Positions 1 to 10,108 of a stretch of 64,000 nucleotides of DNA are shown in pieces. This DNA is from Nitrosovibrio sp. Nv4 (GTDB taxonomy: Bacteria > Pseudomonadota > Gammaproteobacteria > Burkholderiales > Nitrosomonadaceae). The notes under the pieces are model-generated. The model did no database searches and was not told where the DNA came from. It saw only the letters and a program-made list of their open reading frames with translations. How positions within the stretch are numbered: the stretch's first letter is position 1; every line of letters begins with the position of its first letter. A program made the position numbers and the translations under genes. The stretch is from NCBI RefSeq assembly GCF_900215485.1, contig NZ_OCMZ01000001.1:434001-498000 (forward strand). Direction: 5' to 3'.

Positions 1-28
1 GTCAGCGCTGCATCAGTTGGATCTGTTG

Positions 29-1363
29 CTAGGCAACAGCGGCCGCAATGCGCCCTTCGCTTTTCTCCAGCTCGTGCGCAGCCGCCAGCAACGCCAGCCG
101 GGCGATCACGCCATAAGCATAAAATCGGTTGGTACTGCAGCCTGGCCGTGCGTCACGGTCTGGCAACAGACAGGTATCTTCAAACGCCAGCGGTACGAAT
201 TGCATACCTGGCGCGTTGAGGTTCTCGTCAATGCCGCGACCGGTGTGCACACGGTAGAATCCGCCAACCACGTAACGATCGATCATGTAAATTACAGGTT
301 CCGCGACTGCTTCATTAACTCGCTCGAAAGTGTATACCCCTTCCTGCACCATGACTTCGGTCACCTGCAGGCCCTCTTTCACCACTGCCATTTTATTACG
401 CTGTTTACGGTTAAGCGCGCGGACTTCGGCACCATCCTTTACCGTCATGATACCCATGCCATAAGTACCCGCATCGGCTTTGACAATGACGAAAGGATCT
501 TCCTTGACCCCGTATTGCGCATATTTTTCCCGGATGTCGCGCAGGATTTCGTCTACGGTGTTCGCGACGCAGTCTTCCCCTTTTTTTTCCCGAAAATTGA
601 TTTTTCCACAGGCGGCAAAATAGGGGTTGATAAGCCACGGATCGATGCCGACCAGACCCGCAAACTGTTGCGCCACATTATCGTAGGCGGCGAAATGCTG
701 CGATTTTCGGCGCGTCGCCCATCCTGCATGGAGAGGCGGAATGACAGTCTGTTCGAGATTTTGCAGGATCGGGGGAATGCCGGTTGAGAGATCGTTATTG
801 AGGAGTACGACGCATGGATCAAAGTCTTCTATAAGCAGGTGACCGCCTCTGCGCTGAATTGGCTCCAGCGTGAGCTTGCCACCGTCGGGAAGGCTGACCG
901 TTGTGGCGGTGGTTATCTCGGGCAGGAGAGTACCGATGCGAATTTCTATGCCCGCATGCCGCATGATGGCCTGCAATGTTGCCAGATTTTGCAGGTAAAA
1001 AATATTGCGGGTATGATTTTCGGGAATCAACAGTACACTTCGAGCACCGGCACATATTTTCTCAACCGCCGCCATCATCGCCTGTACGCACAACGGCATG
1101 AATTCCGGGTTGAGATTATTGAACCCCCCGGGAAACAGATTCGTGTCCACGGGTGCCAGCTTGAATCCACTGTTGCGTAAATCCACAGAGCAGTAAAACG
1201 GCACGGCATGCTTCTGCCACTCGTTGCGCAGCCAGTGCTCAATCGAGGGCATGGCACCGATGATGCATCTCTCGAGATCAAGGATCGGGCCGCTCAGGGC
1301 AGTATCAAGATGAGGTGCCGGCATGGAATAGGGTCGAGGTCGAGGTTGACGAACAGTGACCAT
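29..1363 (-). CDS. gshA: Glutamate--cysteine ligase (proteobacterial GshA family)
   Basis: This enzyme makes gamma-glutamylcysteine from glutamate and cysteine with ATP, the first step of glutathione synthesis in the cytoplasm. The 444-residue product matches the GshA family found in betaproteobacteria, which is distinct from the E. coli type. Recognisable stretches are VDTNLFPGGFNNLNPEF near residues 72-88, LLIPENHTRN near 111-120, and IVKADAGTYGMGIMTVKDG near 293-311, a glycine-rich nucleotide-binding segment. The gene ends 28 bases from the window edge. In many betaproteobacteria gshB follows gshA, so gshB may lie just outside the window. The ExeA-like gene lies 66 bases upstream on the same strand, so co-transcription is possible. 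The ATG at 1363 is used; a start at the internal Met at residue 14 cannot be excluded. Confidence 0.9.
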   Translation of the reverse strand: MVTVRQPRPRPYSMPAPHLDTALSGPILDLERCIIGAMPSIEHWLRNEWQKHAVPFYCSVDLRNSGFKLAPVDTNLFPGGFNNLNPEFMPLCVQAMMAAVEKICAGARSVLLIPENHTRNIFYLQNLATLQAIMRHAGIEIRIGTLLPEITTATTVSLPDGGKLTLEPIQRRGGHLLIEDFDPCVVLLNNDLSTGIPPILQNLEQTVIPPLHAGWATRRKSQHFAAYDNVAQQFAGLVGIDPWLINPYFAACGKINFREKKGEDCVANTVDEILRDIREKYAQYGVKEDPFVIVKADAGTYGMGIMTVKDGAEVRALNRKQRNKMAVVKEGLQVTEVMVQEGVYTFERVNEAVAEPVIYMIDRYVVGGFYRVHTGRGIDENLNAPGMQFVPLAFEDTCLLPDRDARPGCSTNRFYAYGVIARLALLAAAHELEKSEGRIAAAVA

Positions 1364-1429
1364 TGTAACATCGTGGGTTTAGATTACATGCTGCGCGGTA
1401 GCAGAAACCGGAAAGCCTATGCGATAAGA

Positions 1430-3007
1430 TCAGCGTAGTTCGCTCAAAGTATACAGTTCCGCATGAAAAGAGCTTTGATATTTCTGTGGAAGTTCGGCCA
1501 CTGCCGCAGTGGCTTCGTCGCGACTGGAGTAAATACCGTAGGTGACTCTAAACTTCGCCTGGTCTCCATCAGTTACGGGATGTACATAGAGATCGGATAG
1601 ATCAATCACACCCCGAGCCCGTACCAGAAATCGTTCCATCCGGTCTGGCTGGACATTATCAGTGGCAAAGAGGTGAATTGTATAGAAATTTGGATCGGTT
1701 GCAGCGACGGCTTTCCTTGTTTCCCCAACTCGTTGCGCCAACAACGCATACTCCTCCAACTTTACCCCGGCGATATTCGATCTAGTATTCCTCGGCTGTT
1801 CCGCCGCCGTAGCCGACTGATTTAGAGGGGAAGTTGACATTTCCACCACTCTTTCAATGGACTGAGAAGACCCGGGCGGAGATTTGGAAGATATGGAGGG
1901 AGGCACGGAAGGCGCGGAGGCACCTGCTGAAGCTGAGGAGGGAGTGCTCGCGGGATACACTGGAGCTGGGACTGGAGCAGGGGCGGTGATCGAAGCCCGC
2001 ACTGATGGGCGCGCTTCAAGCGGCGTCAGGGCGGCAATGGAGGCAACCTCCGTTGGGGAGGAACTAAGTGCCTGCCAGCCCAGCGCGCTCATTCCTACAG
2101 CTAAGGTGGAAAACATGATGCGTGCACTGACTGTTCGATAGCTCAACAAATCCAAACTGTCCCGCCAGTGGAAACGGGTCGTGATTGCGTCATCCTCAAA
2201 GGCTGCTTTTACATGCTGCGCTTTTATTTCACGAGCATTAGCGCGGGACGCAGCCAGCATAGACTTATCAGCAAGAATATCCACCCGGCGGATAAGCCCG
2301 CTGGAAGCTCTGGCAATCATTCGTATGGCTTCGGCGGAAAAAATACCAGGGCCACGGTAGCCCGCGTCACGTACGCGGCACATCAGATATTCCGCAACCG
2401 CTTTAGCATTGAATGGCTGCAAGACAAAGTGATGAGTGAAGCGATCCTTGAACTTGCGTATCTGGGGCAAACCCAGCGTATCTTTAAGTTGGGGCTGCCC
2501 AAACAGGACAATCTGGAGCAACTTGTGACAGGACGATTCAAGATCATATAGCGTCAATGCATCTTCGAGCACCTCCGCAGACATGGCATGGGCCTCATCC
2601 ATGAGTAACACTACTTGCCTGCTAGCGGTATGTTTTTCGGCCAGCGCGCGTTGCAGTTCTTCTATCGCATGCGTGGATCGCGCGGCGGTAGTGCAACTTT
2701 CAGCGACCCCGAAATTCAATTCGTCTGCAATTGAACGGAGAAATTCTTCTCGCGACAAATCGGGTTTGGCGACATAAACGGTTTGCATCCGCGCAGGCAA
2801 CCGCTTCATCAACGACCGGCATAACGTGGTTTTGCCGCTGCCGGCATCGCCTGTGACCTGGATAACGCCTTCAGCTCCCTCACCGTGCGTGAGCACATAA
2901 ATGAGCGCATCCAGCGTCGCGCCCCGGTTGGCCCCTTCGTAAAAAAAATCGGTAGTTGATGAATGGGCAAAGGGCGGCTCGGAAAGCCCAAAGTGGCCAA
3001 GATACAT
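1430..3007 (-). CDS. ExeA/MshM-like AAA ATPase with C-terminal SPOR-like domain
   Basis: This is a 525-residue membrane-anchored ATPase of the ExeA (general secretion pathway protein A) type. These proteins bind peptidoglycan and help assemble envelope-spanning machines such as secretins and type IV or MSHA pili. The N-terminus MYLGHFGLSEPPF is the family signature. Walker A GDAGSGKT is at residues 53-60 and Walker B VVLLMDEAH at 132-140. One hydrophobic segment around 295-312 is followed by an Ala/Pro/Ser-rich linker (about 325-400). A SPOR-like domain occupies about 445-525 (FYTIHLFATD, FRVTYGIYSSRDEA). No secretin or pilus genes are nearby, so its partner is unknown. It is divergent from the riboswitch and gcv operon. 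Confidence 0.82.
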   Translation of the reverse strand: MYLGHFGLSEPPFAHSSTTDFFYEGANRGATLDALIYVLTHGEGAEGVIQVTGDAGSGKTTLCRSLMKRLPARMQTVYVAKPDLSREEFLRSIADELNFGVAESCTTAARSTHAIEELQRALAEKHTASRQVVLLMDEAHAMSAEVLEDALTLYDLESSCHKLLQIVLFGQPQLKDTLGLPQIRKFKDRFTHHFVLQPFNAKAVAEYLMCRVRDAGYRGPGIFSAEAIRMIARASSGLIRRVDILADKSMLAASRANAREIKAQHVKAAFEDDAITTRFHWRDSLDLLSYRTVSARIMFSTLAVGMSALGWQALSSSPTEVASIAALTPLEARPSVRASITAPAPVPAPVYPASTPSSASAGASAPSVPPSISSKSPPGSSQSIERVVEMSTSPLNQSATAAEQPRNTRSNIAGVKLEEYALLAQRVGETRKAVAATDPNFYTIHLFATDNVQPDRMERFLVRARGVIDLSDLYVHPVTDGDQAKFRVTYGIYSSRDEATAAVAELPQKYQSSFHAELYTLSELR

Positions 3008-3208
3008 TATTACCTCACGCGTTCGAAAAGCCCCACCGGTGTTATCACAGCGTCAAATCGCTTTCCTCGTTCAGACCGTTCAGACAATAGCAGAAAAATT
3101 CGAGTCAAAATCCTGCTGGGCTTGAATAAGATACCACTATAAGTTCAAAATTCCTTGATCGATTAGTATTGGAATCTAATGCGAGGACAGTTGGGGATGT
3201 GATACACC

Positions 3209-3238
3209 TTGTCTTGATCCCGATTGCTGGAGTATAGT
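3209..3238 (+). promoter_or_regulatory. Candidate sigma-70 promoter for the gcv operon
   Basis: TTGTCT (3209-3214), an 18-base spacer and TATAGT (3233-3238) lie about 20 bases before the glycine riboswitch begins. This places a start site near 3245, which fits the 5' end of the first aptamer. The boxes were found by eye. Confidence 0.5.
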
Positions 3239-3259
3239 TCGTATCTGCCATTTATATCC

Positions 3260-3467
3260 AAGCGGAAGAGCGCGCCAGTTTTCAGTGGCGCCGCCGAAGG
3301 CGCAACCCCCCGGAATCGCTCAGGCGTAGATCAGGCCAGCCTTGATCCTTGAGAACCGCTTGCGAAAGGGCAATCTGGAGAGTGCCAACATTGAGTTGGC
3401 CACCGAAGGGGCAGACGGAATAGAGGAGCAGATATTCCGTAATCTCTCAGGTAACAAGGACAGAGGG
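3260..3467 (+). promoter_or_regulatory. Tandem glycine riboswitch (two aptamers)
   Basis: Two consecutive glycine aptamers precede gcvT. Aptamer 1 spans about 3260-3361 and is closed by a perfect P1 helix (AAGCGG at 3260-3265 with CCGCTT at 3356-3361). Aptamer 2 spans about 3371-3467. Both carry the conserved family elements: GGAAGAGCGC, CGCCGAAGGCGCAA and ATCGCTCAGGC in the first, and TGGAGAGTGCC, CACCGAAGGGGCA and ATCTCTCAGGTAACAAGGACAGAGG in the second (interrupted by a variable arm). The 3' strand of the second aptamer abuts the left arm of a terminator at 3466. Glycine binding could therefore compete with termination and switch the glycine-degrading operon on, as is known for this class. 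The ON polarity here is inferred from context. Confidence 0.93.
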
Positions 3468-3504
3468 GTGAAGTCATATGGCATATGACTTCACCCTTTT
3501 TTTT
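3466..3504 (+). terminator. Intrinsic terminator / expression platform of the glycine riboswitch
   Basis: A perfect inverted repeat has 15-base arms (3466-3480 and 3482-3496) separated by one base, followed by eight T residues (3497-3504). It begins inside the 3' end of the second aptamer and ends before the gcvT ribosome binding site, the usual position for a transcription-attenuating expression platform. Confidence 0.9.
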
Positions 3505-3517
3505 GAGGTATCGATCT

Positions 3518-4618
3518 TTGAAAGCAACCGCTCTTAATCAAACCCACCGCGACATGCAGGCCAAGATGGTCGATTTCGGCGGCTGGGATATGCCTTTGCA
3601 TTACGGCTCCCAACTTGATGAACATCACAGGGTGCGCAGTGATGCGGGCATGTTCGACGTATCTCACATGCTGGCCCTTGATATCAAGGGCGAGGCTGCA
3701 CGGGGTTATTTGCGAAGGCTTGTCGCCAACAATGTGGACAAACTGACACAGCCCGGCAAAGCGCTCTATTCCTGCATGCTCAATCAAGAGGGGGGCGTAA
3801 TAGATGACCTCATCATTTATTTTCTGACGGAATCGCATTTCCGCACGGTCGTTAATGCCGGTACCGCCGAAAAGGACCTGGCGTGGATGCAGGCCCGGCG
3901 AGATGAAATCGCTCCCGGCCTGGAAATTATCCCGCGCCGTGATCTCGCCATGATCGCGGTACAGGGGCCTAACGCCCGTGCCAAGGTTTGGCAAGTCATT
4001 GCGGGGTCTCAGGCTGAAACGGAGAATCTGAAGCTGTTTCAGGCAATTTTTTTTGGTAAGTATTTCATTGCACGCACTGGCTACACTGGCGAGGACGGGT
4101 TTGAGATCATGCTGCCGGCAGTTGATGCCGCAGATTTCTGGAATGCGCTCCATGCCGCGGGCGTGGCGCCTGCGGGACTGGGTGCGCGCGATACGTTACG
4201 ACTTGAAGCCGGAATGAATCTTTACGGCCAGGATATGGATGAAACTACCAATCCGTTAGAATCCGGGTTGGGCTGGACAATCGATTTGAAAAGTGATCGG
4301 GAATTTATCGGTAAACAGTCACTTCTTGAAAAACCTGTGGCGCAACAACTGATTGGCCTGATTCTATTGGATCGGGGGATATTACGAAGCCATCAGAAGA
4401 TCGTTATACAGTACGATGCGAATACAGGCCAAGGCGGAGGCGAAGGCGAAATTACCAGTGGCGGCTTTTCTCCGACGCTTAACCAGTCCATCGCGCTCGC
4501 GCGGCTACCCCTTAACGTAGCTGCTGGAGATGAAGTGCGGGTAGTCGTGCGGGATAAGATGTTGAGAGCGAAAGTAGTGAAATATCCGTTCGTGCGAAAC
4601 GGCAAAATTTTGGTTTGA
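3518..4618 (+). CDS. gcvT: Aminomethyltransferase, T protein of the glycine cleavage system
   Basis: T protein transfers the methylene group from aminomethyl-lipoyl GcvH to tetrahydrofolate and releases ammonia. The product is about 366 residues, normal for the family. Typical segments are the N-terminal [24 protein letters not shown] with the candidate catalytic Asp, and [20 protein letters not shown]. The start is set at TTG 3518 because TGAGGT (3504-3509) lies 8 bases upstream. An ATG at 3485 in the same frame lies inside the terminator hairpin, and its extra 11 residues do not resemble the family N-terminus. It is the first gene of the gcv operon and is controlled by the glycine riboswitch. 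Confidence 0.95.
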   Translation: MKATALNQTHRDMQAKMVDFGGWDMPLHYGSQLDEHHRVRSDAGMFDVSHMLALDIKGEAARGYLRRLVANNVDKLTQPGKALYSCMLNQEGGVIDDLIIYFLTESHFRTVVNAGTAEKDLAWMQARRDEIAPGLEIIPRRDLAMIAVQGPNARAKVWQVIAGSQAETENLKLFQAIFFGKYFIARTGYTGEDGFEIMLPAVDAADFWNALHAAGVAPAGLGARDTLRLEAGMNLYGQDMDETTNPLESGLGWTIDLKSDREFIGKQSLLEKPVAQQLIGLILLDRGILRSHQKIVIQYDANTGQGGGEGEITSGGFSPTLNQSIALARLPLNVAAGDEVRVVVRDKMLRAKVVKYPFVRNGKILV

Positions 4619-4661
4619 TATGGGGCGGCGAAGTAGCTGTCATTTAATTCTGGAGCAAAAC

Positions 4662-5054
4662 ATGAGTATTCCAAACGATCTGAAGTACACCAAATCCCAC
4701 GAATGGGTTAGGCTTGAAGACGACGGCACAGCGACCATAGGTATTACCCAGCATGCTCAGGAGTTGTTGGGTGACATGGTATTCGTGGAAACCCCCAAGG
4801 TGGGTCGCAAACTCAAACAGGGAGAGGAATGCGCCGTCGTCGAGTCAGTGAAGGCGGCTGCCGACGTATACGCACCCATCGCGGGAGAAGTGGCTGCCGT
4901 CAATCCCGATCTGGAATCGGCCCCCGAGAAAATCAATCAGGATGCCTATGCAGCCTGGCTTTTCAAGCTGAAATCCGTAAATGCGGCCGATCTGGCTAAC
5001 CTGCTCGATTATGCAGCGTATCAGAAAATACTCGAAAGCGAGGAAAACCAATAA
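4662..5054 (+). CDS. gcvH: Glycine cleavage system H protein
   Basis: H protein is the lipoylated carrier that shuttles the aminomethyl intermediate between P, T and L proteins in the cytoplasm. The 130-residue length is standard. The N-terminus reads [20 protein letters not shown]. The lipoyl-attachment motif is [19 protein letters not shown], with the modified lysine at K64. The ATG at 4662 follows a TGGAG ribosome binding site. A longer in-frame extension to 4620 adds residues unlike the family. The gene starts 43 bases after gcvT. Confidence 0.96.
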   Translation: MSIPNDLKYTKSHEWVRLEDDGTATIGITQHAQELLGDMVFVETPKVGRKLKQGEECAVVESVKAAADVYAPIAGEVAAVNPDLESAPEKINQDAYAAWLFKLKSVNAADLANLLDYAAYQKILESEENQ

Positions 5055-5162
5055 AATCGCAGGCGATGGAAAACGAGGCGCAGCCAACACTCTCAGCCTT
5101 GTATTATTTTCATTGTTCGGGTTTTACCCTTCATTACCAGATGATTCGCGGAACACACACCC

Positions 5163-6521
5163 ATGCCGTTCATTCCCCATACTCAAGAAGATGTACAAAC
5201 GATGCTTGCGAGCATCGGTGCAAACAGCATTGATGACCTGTTCGACGAAATTCCGCCTGCCCTGAAAAGCGGGGGCCTTAAACGGGTGCCCCCCGGCTTG
5301 AGCGAAATGGAAATATCACGGCTCATGCTGGAACGGGCCGAGACCGATGGGCGTTATCTCAACTTCATCGGTGCAGGCGCGTATGAACACCATATCCCGG
5401 CTGCTGTATGGCAAATTGCCACTCGCGGCGAATTCTACTCCTCATATACCCCCTACCAGGCGGAAGCCAGCCAGGGCACGCTGCAACTGCTCTACGAATA
5501 CCAGACGATAATGGCGTCGCTGACTGGAATGGATGTGTCCAACGCCAGCATGTACGACGGCGCATCTGCTCTGGCGGAAGCTGCGTTGATGGCGGTACGC
5601 TCGCATAAGTCCTCGCGTCGTATCCTGATACCATCGACCGTTCATCCTGTTTATCGTAGTGTCGTGCGCGCCATTGTCAGGAATCAGGGTATTGACGTCA
5701 TTGAACTACCTTATTGCAAGACGTCCGGTCAAACCCTGGCTGAAGCGCTGGATGAGTTTGGCAAGGAGGAATTTGCCGCGCTGGTCATTCCCCAGCCCAA
5801 TTTTTTTGGCGTGCTCGAAGATGTCGATGCGCTCACGGACTGGGCGCACAGCAAAAACGCATTGGCCATAGGCGTGGTCAACCCCATGGCGCTCGCAATA
5901 CTCACACCCCCGGGGGAGTGGGGCGAGAAAGGTGCGGATGTGGCAGTGGGCGAAGGCCAGCCATTGGGAATTCCCCTTTCAAGCGGCGGACCCTATTTTG
6001 GTTTCATGGCGTGCAAGCAGGCATTGGTGCGCCAGATGCCAGGCCGCATCATTGGACGCACTACGGATCAGGATGGCAAGAGCGGTTTTGTGCTTACCCT
6101 TCAGGCACGCGAACAGCACATCCGGCGGTCCAAAGCCACTTCGAACATCTGTACCAATCAGGGGCTGATGGTCACCGCGGCAACCATTTACCTGGCGCTA
6201 ATGGGCCCCGAAGGTTTGCGCAGAACTGCCGTGCAGTCCCACGCAAACACATTGGCTCTGCTGGAAAAACTGGAAACGTTAAAGGGAGTGAAAAGACTTT
6301 TCACCAGATCGTTGTTTCATGAAATAGTCGTTTCACTGCCTGCTCCCGCGGGGGATGTCATGCATGCGCTTAAATCCCGGGGAATACTGGGTGGGCTGGA
6401 TCTGGAAGGATATTATCCGGAACTTGGCCATGCGATGCTGGTATGTGCGACGGAAACGAAAACATCGGAGGATTTGGATAAGTACGCCGGCCAATTACGC
6501 AGCATCCTTGAAAATTCGTAA
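5163..6521 (+). CDS. gcvPA: Glycine dehydrogenase (decarboxylating) subunit 1
   Basis: This is the N-terminal half of a split P protein, which decarboxylates glycine using pyridoxal phosphate and passes the aminomethyl group to GcvH. At 452 residues it has the usual subunit-1 length. Features include the N-terminal [15 protein letters not shown], the [15 protein letters not shown] segment, [16 protein letters not shown] and [12 protein letters not shown]. It works as a complex with subunit 2 (gcvPB), which normally follows directly. Here tpx intervenes between the two halves. The 108-base gap after gcvH contains no obvious gene. Confidence 0.95.
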   Translation: MPFIPHTQEDVQTMLASIGANSIDDLFDEIPPALKSGGLKRVPPGLSEMEISRLMLERAETDGRYLNFIGAGAYEHHIPAAVWQIATRGEFYSSYTPYQAEASQGTLQLLYEYQTIMASLTGMDVSNASMYDGASALAEAALMAVRSHKSSRRILIPSTVHPVYRSVVRAIVRNQGIDVIELPYCKTSGQTLAEALDEFGKEEFAALVIPQPNFFGVLEDVDALTDWAHSKNALAIGVVNPMALAILTPPGEWGEKGADVAVGEGQPLGIPLSSGGPYFGFMACKQALVRQMPGRIIGRTTDQDGKSGFVLTLQAREQHIRRSKATSNICTNQGLMVTAATIYLALMGPEGLRRTAVQSHANTLALLEKLETLKGVKRLFTRSLFHEIVVSLPAPAGDVMHALKSRGILGGLDLEGYYPELGHAMLVCATETKTSEDLDKYAGQLRSILENS

Positions 6522-6580
6522 TTTAATTTAGTTGCTTCTCAACCGCTCGAATTATTCACTCTCAATTAAGGAGAAATAGC

Positions 6581-7078
6581 ATGGTCACTCTAGCCGGCAA
6601 TCCCATCAAAATTGAAGGTACCTTTCCAAAGGTGGGCGATAAAGCACCAGAATTCTCACTGGTGAACAAGGACTTGAAAGACGTCACGCTGGCCGATTTT
6701 GCGGGCAGGAAAAAAGTGCTCAACATCGTTCCCAGCCTGGATACCCCGGTCTGCGCAATGTCGACCCGCAAGTTCAACGAGAAGGCCAGTAACATGGCCA
6801 ATACGGTGGTGCTGATAATCGCCGCTGACCTGCCGTTTGCGATGAGCCGCTTCTGCGACATCGAAGGATTGGATAAAGTTGTGACGCTTTCCACCATGCG
6901 AGGCTCTGAATTCATGAAAAATTATGGCGTTGCCATCGCCGACAGCCCGTTGGCCGGCATCACTGCGCGTGCCGTCGTGGTACTGGATGAGAACGATAAA
7001 ATAATTCATGCCGAACTCGTACCCGAAATCAAGGATGAACCTGATTACGATGCGGCCTTGGCTGCACTGCAATCCTGA
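6581..7078 (+). CDS. tpx: Thiol peroxidase (Tpx-type peroxiredoxin)
   Basis: Tpx reduces hydrogen peroxide and organic hydroperoxides using thioredoxin. The protein is 165 residues, standard for atypical 2-Cys Tpx. The peroxidatic cysteine is C58 in PSLDTPVC and the resolving cysteine is C92 in SRFCDIEG. A strong AAGGAG precedes the ATG. The gene lies 59 bases after gcvPA and 90 bases before gcvPB, all on the plus strand, so it is probably co-transcribed with the glycine cleavage genes and falls under riboswitch control. Confidence 0.95.
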   Translation: MVTLAGNPIKIEGTFPKVGDKAPEFSLVNKDLKDVTLADFAGRKKVLNIVPSLDTPVCAMSTRKFNEKASNMANTVVLIIAADLPFAMSRFCDIEGLDKVVTLSTMRGSEFMKNYGVAIADSPLAGITARAVVVLDENDKIIHAELVPEIKDEPDYDAALAALQS

Positions 7079-7168
7079 GGGTGACCAGGCGCAAAAAAAG
7101 ATGCTAGCTATCCGATCCCCCGAACCTGCTTCCCATAAAACACTAATCGCAAACACTCGGATTTAACC

Positions 7169-8614
7169 ATGCTGATATTTGAACATTCACGCCCGGGGCG
7201 GCGCAATTATTCTCAATCCCCAGCCGCTGCGGAAATAGTTGGCATTCCGCAGAACCTGATGCGTAAAGCACCGCCATTATTGCCGGAAGTATCCGAAATG
7301 GATGTGGTACGTCATTACACGCGGCTATCGCAAAAGAATTTTTCGATAGACACCCAGTTTTATCCGCTTGGCTCCTGCACGATGAAGTACAACCCGCGGG
7401 CCTGCAATTCGCTTGCCATGCTGCCTCAATTTCTGGCGCGGCACCCCCGGGCGCCGGAAAGTACCGGTCAGGGATTTCTGGCATGCATGTACGAGTTGCA
7501 GGAAATCCTGAAAGATGTAACCGGCATGGCGGGAGTATGCCTTACGCCGATGGCGGGTGCCCAGGGTGAACTGATCGGCATCGCGATGATACGCGCTTAT
7601 CATGAATCTCGCGGCGACTCCGCTCGCACCGAAATCATCGTTCCCGATGCAGCGCACGGTACCAATCCCGCCACAGCGGTAATGTGCGGCTATAAGGTGG
7701 TGGAAATAGCCACCGACAAGGAAGGCGACGTGGACATGGAAGCGCTGAAGGCAGCGGTTGGGCCGCAAACGGCAGGACTGATGCTGACCAATCCCTCGAC
7801 ACTTGGCGTGTTCGAGAAGAACGTCGCCGAGATGAGCAAAATCGTCCACGAGGCGGGCGGACTGCTGTATTACGATGGCGCAAACCTGAACGCCATACTC
7901 GGCAAGGTGAAGCCGGGCGATATGGGTTTTGATGTCATTCATATCAACCTCCACAAGACATTTTCCACGCCCCATGGCGGCGGGGGCCCTGGTTCGGCGC
8001 CGGTAGGAGTCGCGCCGCGTTTATTGCCTTTCATGCCTGTGCCGGTGGTGGGATCCGACAACGGAATGTATCGCTGGCTGACGGAAAAGGATATCCCGCA
8101 AACCATCGGCAGACTTTCGGCGCATATGGGTAACGCGGGTGTACTGCTCCGGGCCTATGTCTATGTGCGTCTGCTGGGGGCGGAAGGCATGCACCGCGTA
8201 GCCGAATTCGCTGCGCTTAATGCCAATTACCTGATGGCGGAAATGAGCAAGGCGGGCTTTGAGATCGCCTATCCGACCCGTCGGGCCAGCCATGAATTTA
8301 TCGTGACGCTGAAAGAACTCAAGGAAAAAACGGGCGTCACCGCGATGAATGTGGCCAAGCGGCTGCTGGACAAGGGTTACCACGCCCCTACTATTTATTT
8401 TCCGCTTCTGGTACCTGAATGCATGCTGATCGAACCCGCTGAAACCGAATCCAGGGAAACGCTGGATGCGTTTGTGGCGGCCATGAAGGAAATTATGGAA
8501 GAAGCCTACAATCAGCCGGAATTGGTCAAAAACGCACCCCATACCACTCCCGTACGCAGGCTGGACGATGTAAAAGCCGCGCGCGAGCTGGACTTGACCT
8601 GGAAACAGATCTGA
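7169..8614 (+). CDS. gcvPB: Glycine dehydrogenase (decarboxylating) subunit 2
   Basis: This is the C-terminal, cofactor-binding half of the split P protein of the glycine cleavage system. The pyridoxal-phosphate lysine is K263 in [17 protein letters not shown]. Other signatures are [28 protein letters not shown] and [16 protein letters not shown]. Length (481 residues) is normal. It pairs with GcvPA to decarboxylate glycine. L protein (dihydrolipoamide dehydrogenase) is not in the window and is presumably shared with other complexes. Confidence 0.95.
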   Translation: MLIFEHSRPGRRNYSQSPAAAEIVGIPQNLMRKAPPLLPEVSEMDVVRHYTRLSQKNFSIDTQFYPLGSCTMKYNPRACNSLAMLPQFLARHPRAPESTGQGFLACMYELQEILKDVTGMAGVCLTPMAGAQGELIGIAMIRAYHESRGDSARTEIIVPDAAHGTNPATAVMCGYKVVEIATDKEGDVDMEALKAAVGPQTAGLMLTNPSTLGVFEKNVAEMSKIVHEAGGLLYYDGANLNAILGKVKPGDMGFDVIHINLHKTFSTPHGGGGPGSAPVGVAPRLLPFMPVPVVGSDNGMYRWLTEKDIPQTIGRLSAHMGNAGVLLRAYVYVRLLGAEGMHRVAEFAALNANYLMAEMSKAGFEIAYPTRRASHEFIVTLKELKEKTGVTAMNVAKRLLDKGYHAPTIYFPLLVPECMLIEPAETESRETLDAFVAAMKEIMEEAYNQPELVKNAPHTTPVRRLDDVKAARELDLTWKQI

Positions 8615-8679
8615 ACGTGTCCAGACAGCTTCTGATTTAAAGGTTGAAAAAGCCCTCTCTCTAAACCCTTGGCAGGCCC

Positions 8680-9615
8680 ATGCATACACTCATTTGCGGT
8701 TCCATTGCTTACGACACCATCATGGTGTTCAAAGACCATTTCAAGAACCATATCCTGCCGGAACAAATTCATATCCTGAACGTCGCTTTTCTGGTACCGG
8801 ATATGCGCCGGGAGTTTGGCGGCTGTGCTGGCAATATTGCCTACAATTTGCAAATGATAGGCGGCGAGCCGCTTATCATGGCCACCGTTGGCGATGACTA
8901 TCAGCCTTACGCATACCGTCTGGCGAGCCTGGATATTGCGCAGACCCATATTCGCCAGGTACAGGGCACGTTTACCGCACAGGCATTCATCACTACTGAT
9001 CTGTCAGACAACCAGATCACCGCCTTTCACCCTGGTGCGATGAATTATTCGCATGAGAATCACGTAGTTGATGCAAAAAAGGTGAGTCTCGGCATTGTTG
9101 CCCCGGACGGAAGGGATGGCATGGTGCAGCATGCGCGCGAATTTCACGAGGCGGGCGTTCCCTTTATGTTCGATCCCGGACAAGGGTTGCCCATGTTCAA
9201 CGGCGAAGAGCTGCTGGATTTTATCCACAAGGCGGATTACATCGCGGTGAACGACTATGAAGGTCAACTGCTGCATGAGCGCACCGGACGTACGCTGGAA
9301 GCGCTGGCAAAACTTGTAAAAGGATTGATTGTCACAAAAGGCGCCGAGGGGTCGGTAGTTTACACTGATGGTCAACAGATCGAGATTCCAAGCGTTAAAC
9401 CGGATAAGCTGATCGATCCGACAGGTTGCGGCGATGCTTATCGCGCAGGGTTGCTGTACGGAATTACCAACGGAATGGATTGGCAGAGCACCGGGCGGCT
9501 CGGCTCACTTATGGGAGCCCTTAAAATTGCGGAGCGGGGCGGGCAAAATCACAAGTTCACCCGGGATGAAATAGATCAGCGATATTTTGAAAATTTCGGC
9601 AGCCGCATTCTCTAG
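8680..9615 (+). CDS. PfkB-family carbohydrate/nucleoside kinase
   Basis: A 311-residue kinase of the PfkB/ribokinase superfamily, closest by eye to adenosine-kinase-like members. Evidence is the N-terminal CGSIAYDTIMVF, the GGCAGNIAYNLQMIGGEP substrate-binding glycines, TKGAEGSV, and the C-terminal anion-hole motif DPTGCGDAYRAG with catalytic D252. The substrate cannot be assigned from sequence alone; adenosine, ribose and fructose are possible. It starts 65 bases after gcvPB and the lipoprotein gene follows after 10 bases, so it may be transcribed with either. Confidence 0.82.
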   Translation: MHTLICGSIAYDTIMVFKDHFKNHILPEQIHILNVAFLVPDMRREFGGCAGNIAYNLQMIGGEPLIMATVGDDYQPYAYRLASLDIAQTHIRQVQGTFTAQAFITTDLSDNQITAFHPGAMNYSHENHVVDAKKVSLGIVAPDGRDGMVQHAREFHEAGVPFMFDPGQGLPMFNGEELLDFIHKADYIAVNDYEGQLLHERTGRTLEALAKLVKGLIVTKGAEGSVVYTDGQQIEIPSVKPDKLIDPTGCGDAYRAGLLYGITNGMDWQSTGRLGSLMGALKIAERGGQNHKFTRDEIDQRYFENFGSRIL

Positions 9616-9625
9616 CGAGGGCGCA

Positions 9626-10087
9626 ATGAACCGGACGAATATCTTTGCGATAGCGCTTATATGCTCATCGGTAGTTGTTTTGACCGGCTGTGCAGCGGGA
9701 TCATCGGGCAGCGACTACACTCGTGGTCAGGCCCGGCAGGAACAAAGCGTGCGTACCGGGGTGGTGGAAAGTGTGCGGGAAGTAAAGATCGAAGGCACGC
9801 GTAGTGGTATCGGGGCAGTAGCCGGGGGTGTCGCTGGCGGGATAGGCGCCAGCACCGCTGCAAGCGGCAGGCTCGGCGCCATTGCCGCTGTTCTTGGCGC
9901 ACTCGGCGGCGGCCTCGTGGGACAGGCGCTGGAACAAGGCGTTACAGGCAGGACAGGGCTCGAGATCACCGTCAAACTGGACAACGGCTCTCTGGTATCC
10001 ATAACCCAGGAAGCCGATGAGGAATTCAAACCCGGCGAGCGTGTAAGGATCCTGGGCGGCGGCGGGGTCTCGCGCGTCTCGCACTAG
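9626..10087 (+). CDS. Glycine-zipper outer membrane lipoprotein (SlyB/PcpY-like)
   Basis: A 153-residue lipoprotein. The N-terminus is a signal peptide ending in a lipobox (VVVLTGCAAG, lipidated Cys at residue 22). A glycine-zipper segment with the pattern GxxxGGVAGGIGA runs from about residue 59 to 105. A small beta-rich C-terminal domain follows (EITVKLDNGSLVSITQE, FKPGERVRIL), as in SlyB-like proteins, which help maintain outer membrane integrity. The ATG at 9626 is chosen because it gives the clean signal peptide and has GAGG upstream. It follows the PfkB gene by 10 bases. Confidence 0.8.
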   Translation: MNRTNIFAIALICSSVVVLTGCAAGSSGSDYTRGQARQEQSVRTGVVESVREVKIEGTRSGIGAVAGGVAGGIGASTAASGRLGAIAAVLGALGGGLVGQALEQGVTGRTGLEITVKLDNGSLVSITQEADEEFKPGERVRILGGGGVSRVSH

Positions 10088-10108
10088 TTGGAGAATAGCA
10101 GGGTTTGA

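Noticed and set aside
17-787. 256-codon plus-strand frame at the window start
   Set aside because: It is the antisense of gshA and has no protein family features.
3485-3517. ATG 3485 as the gcvT start
   Set aside because: It lies in the terminator hairpin without a ribosome binding site; TTG 3518 has TGAGGT at the right distance and gives the family N-terminus.
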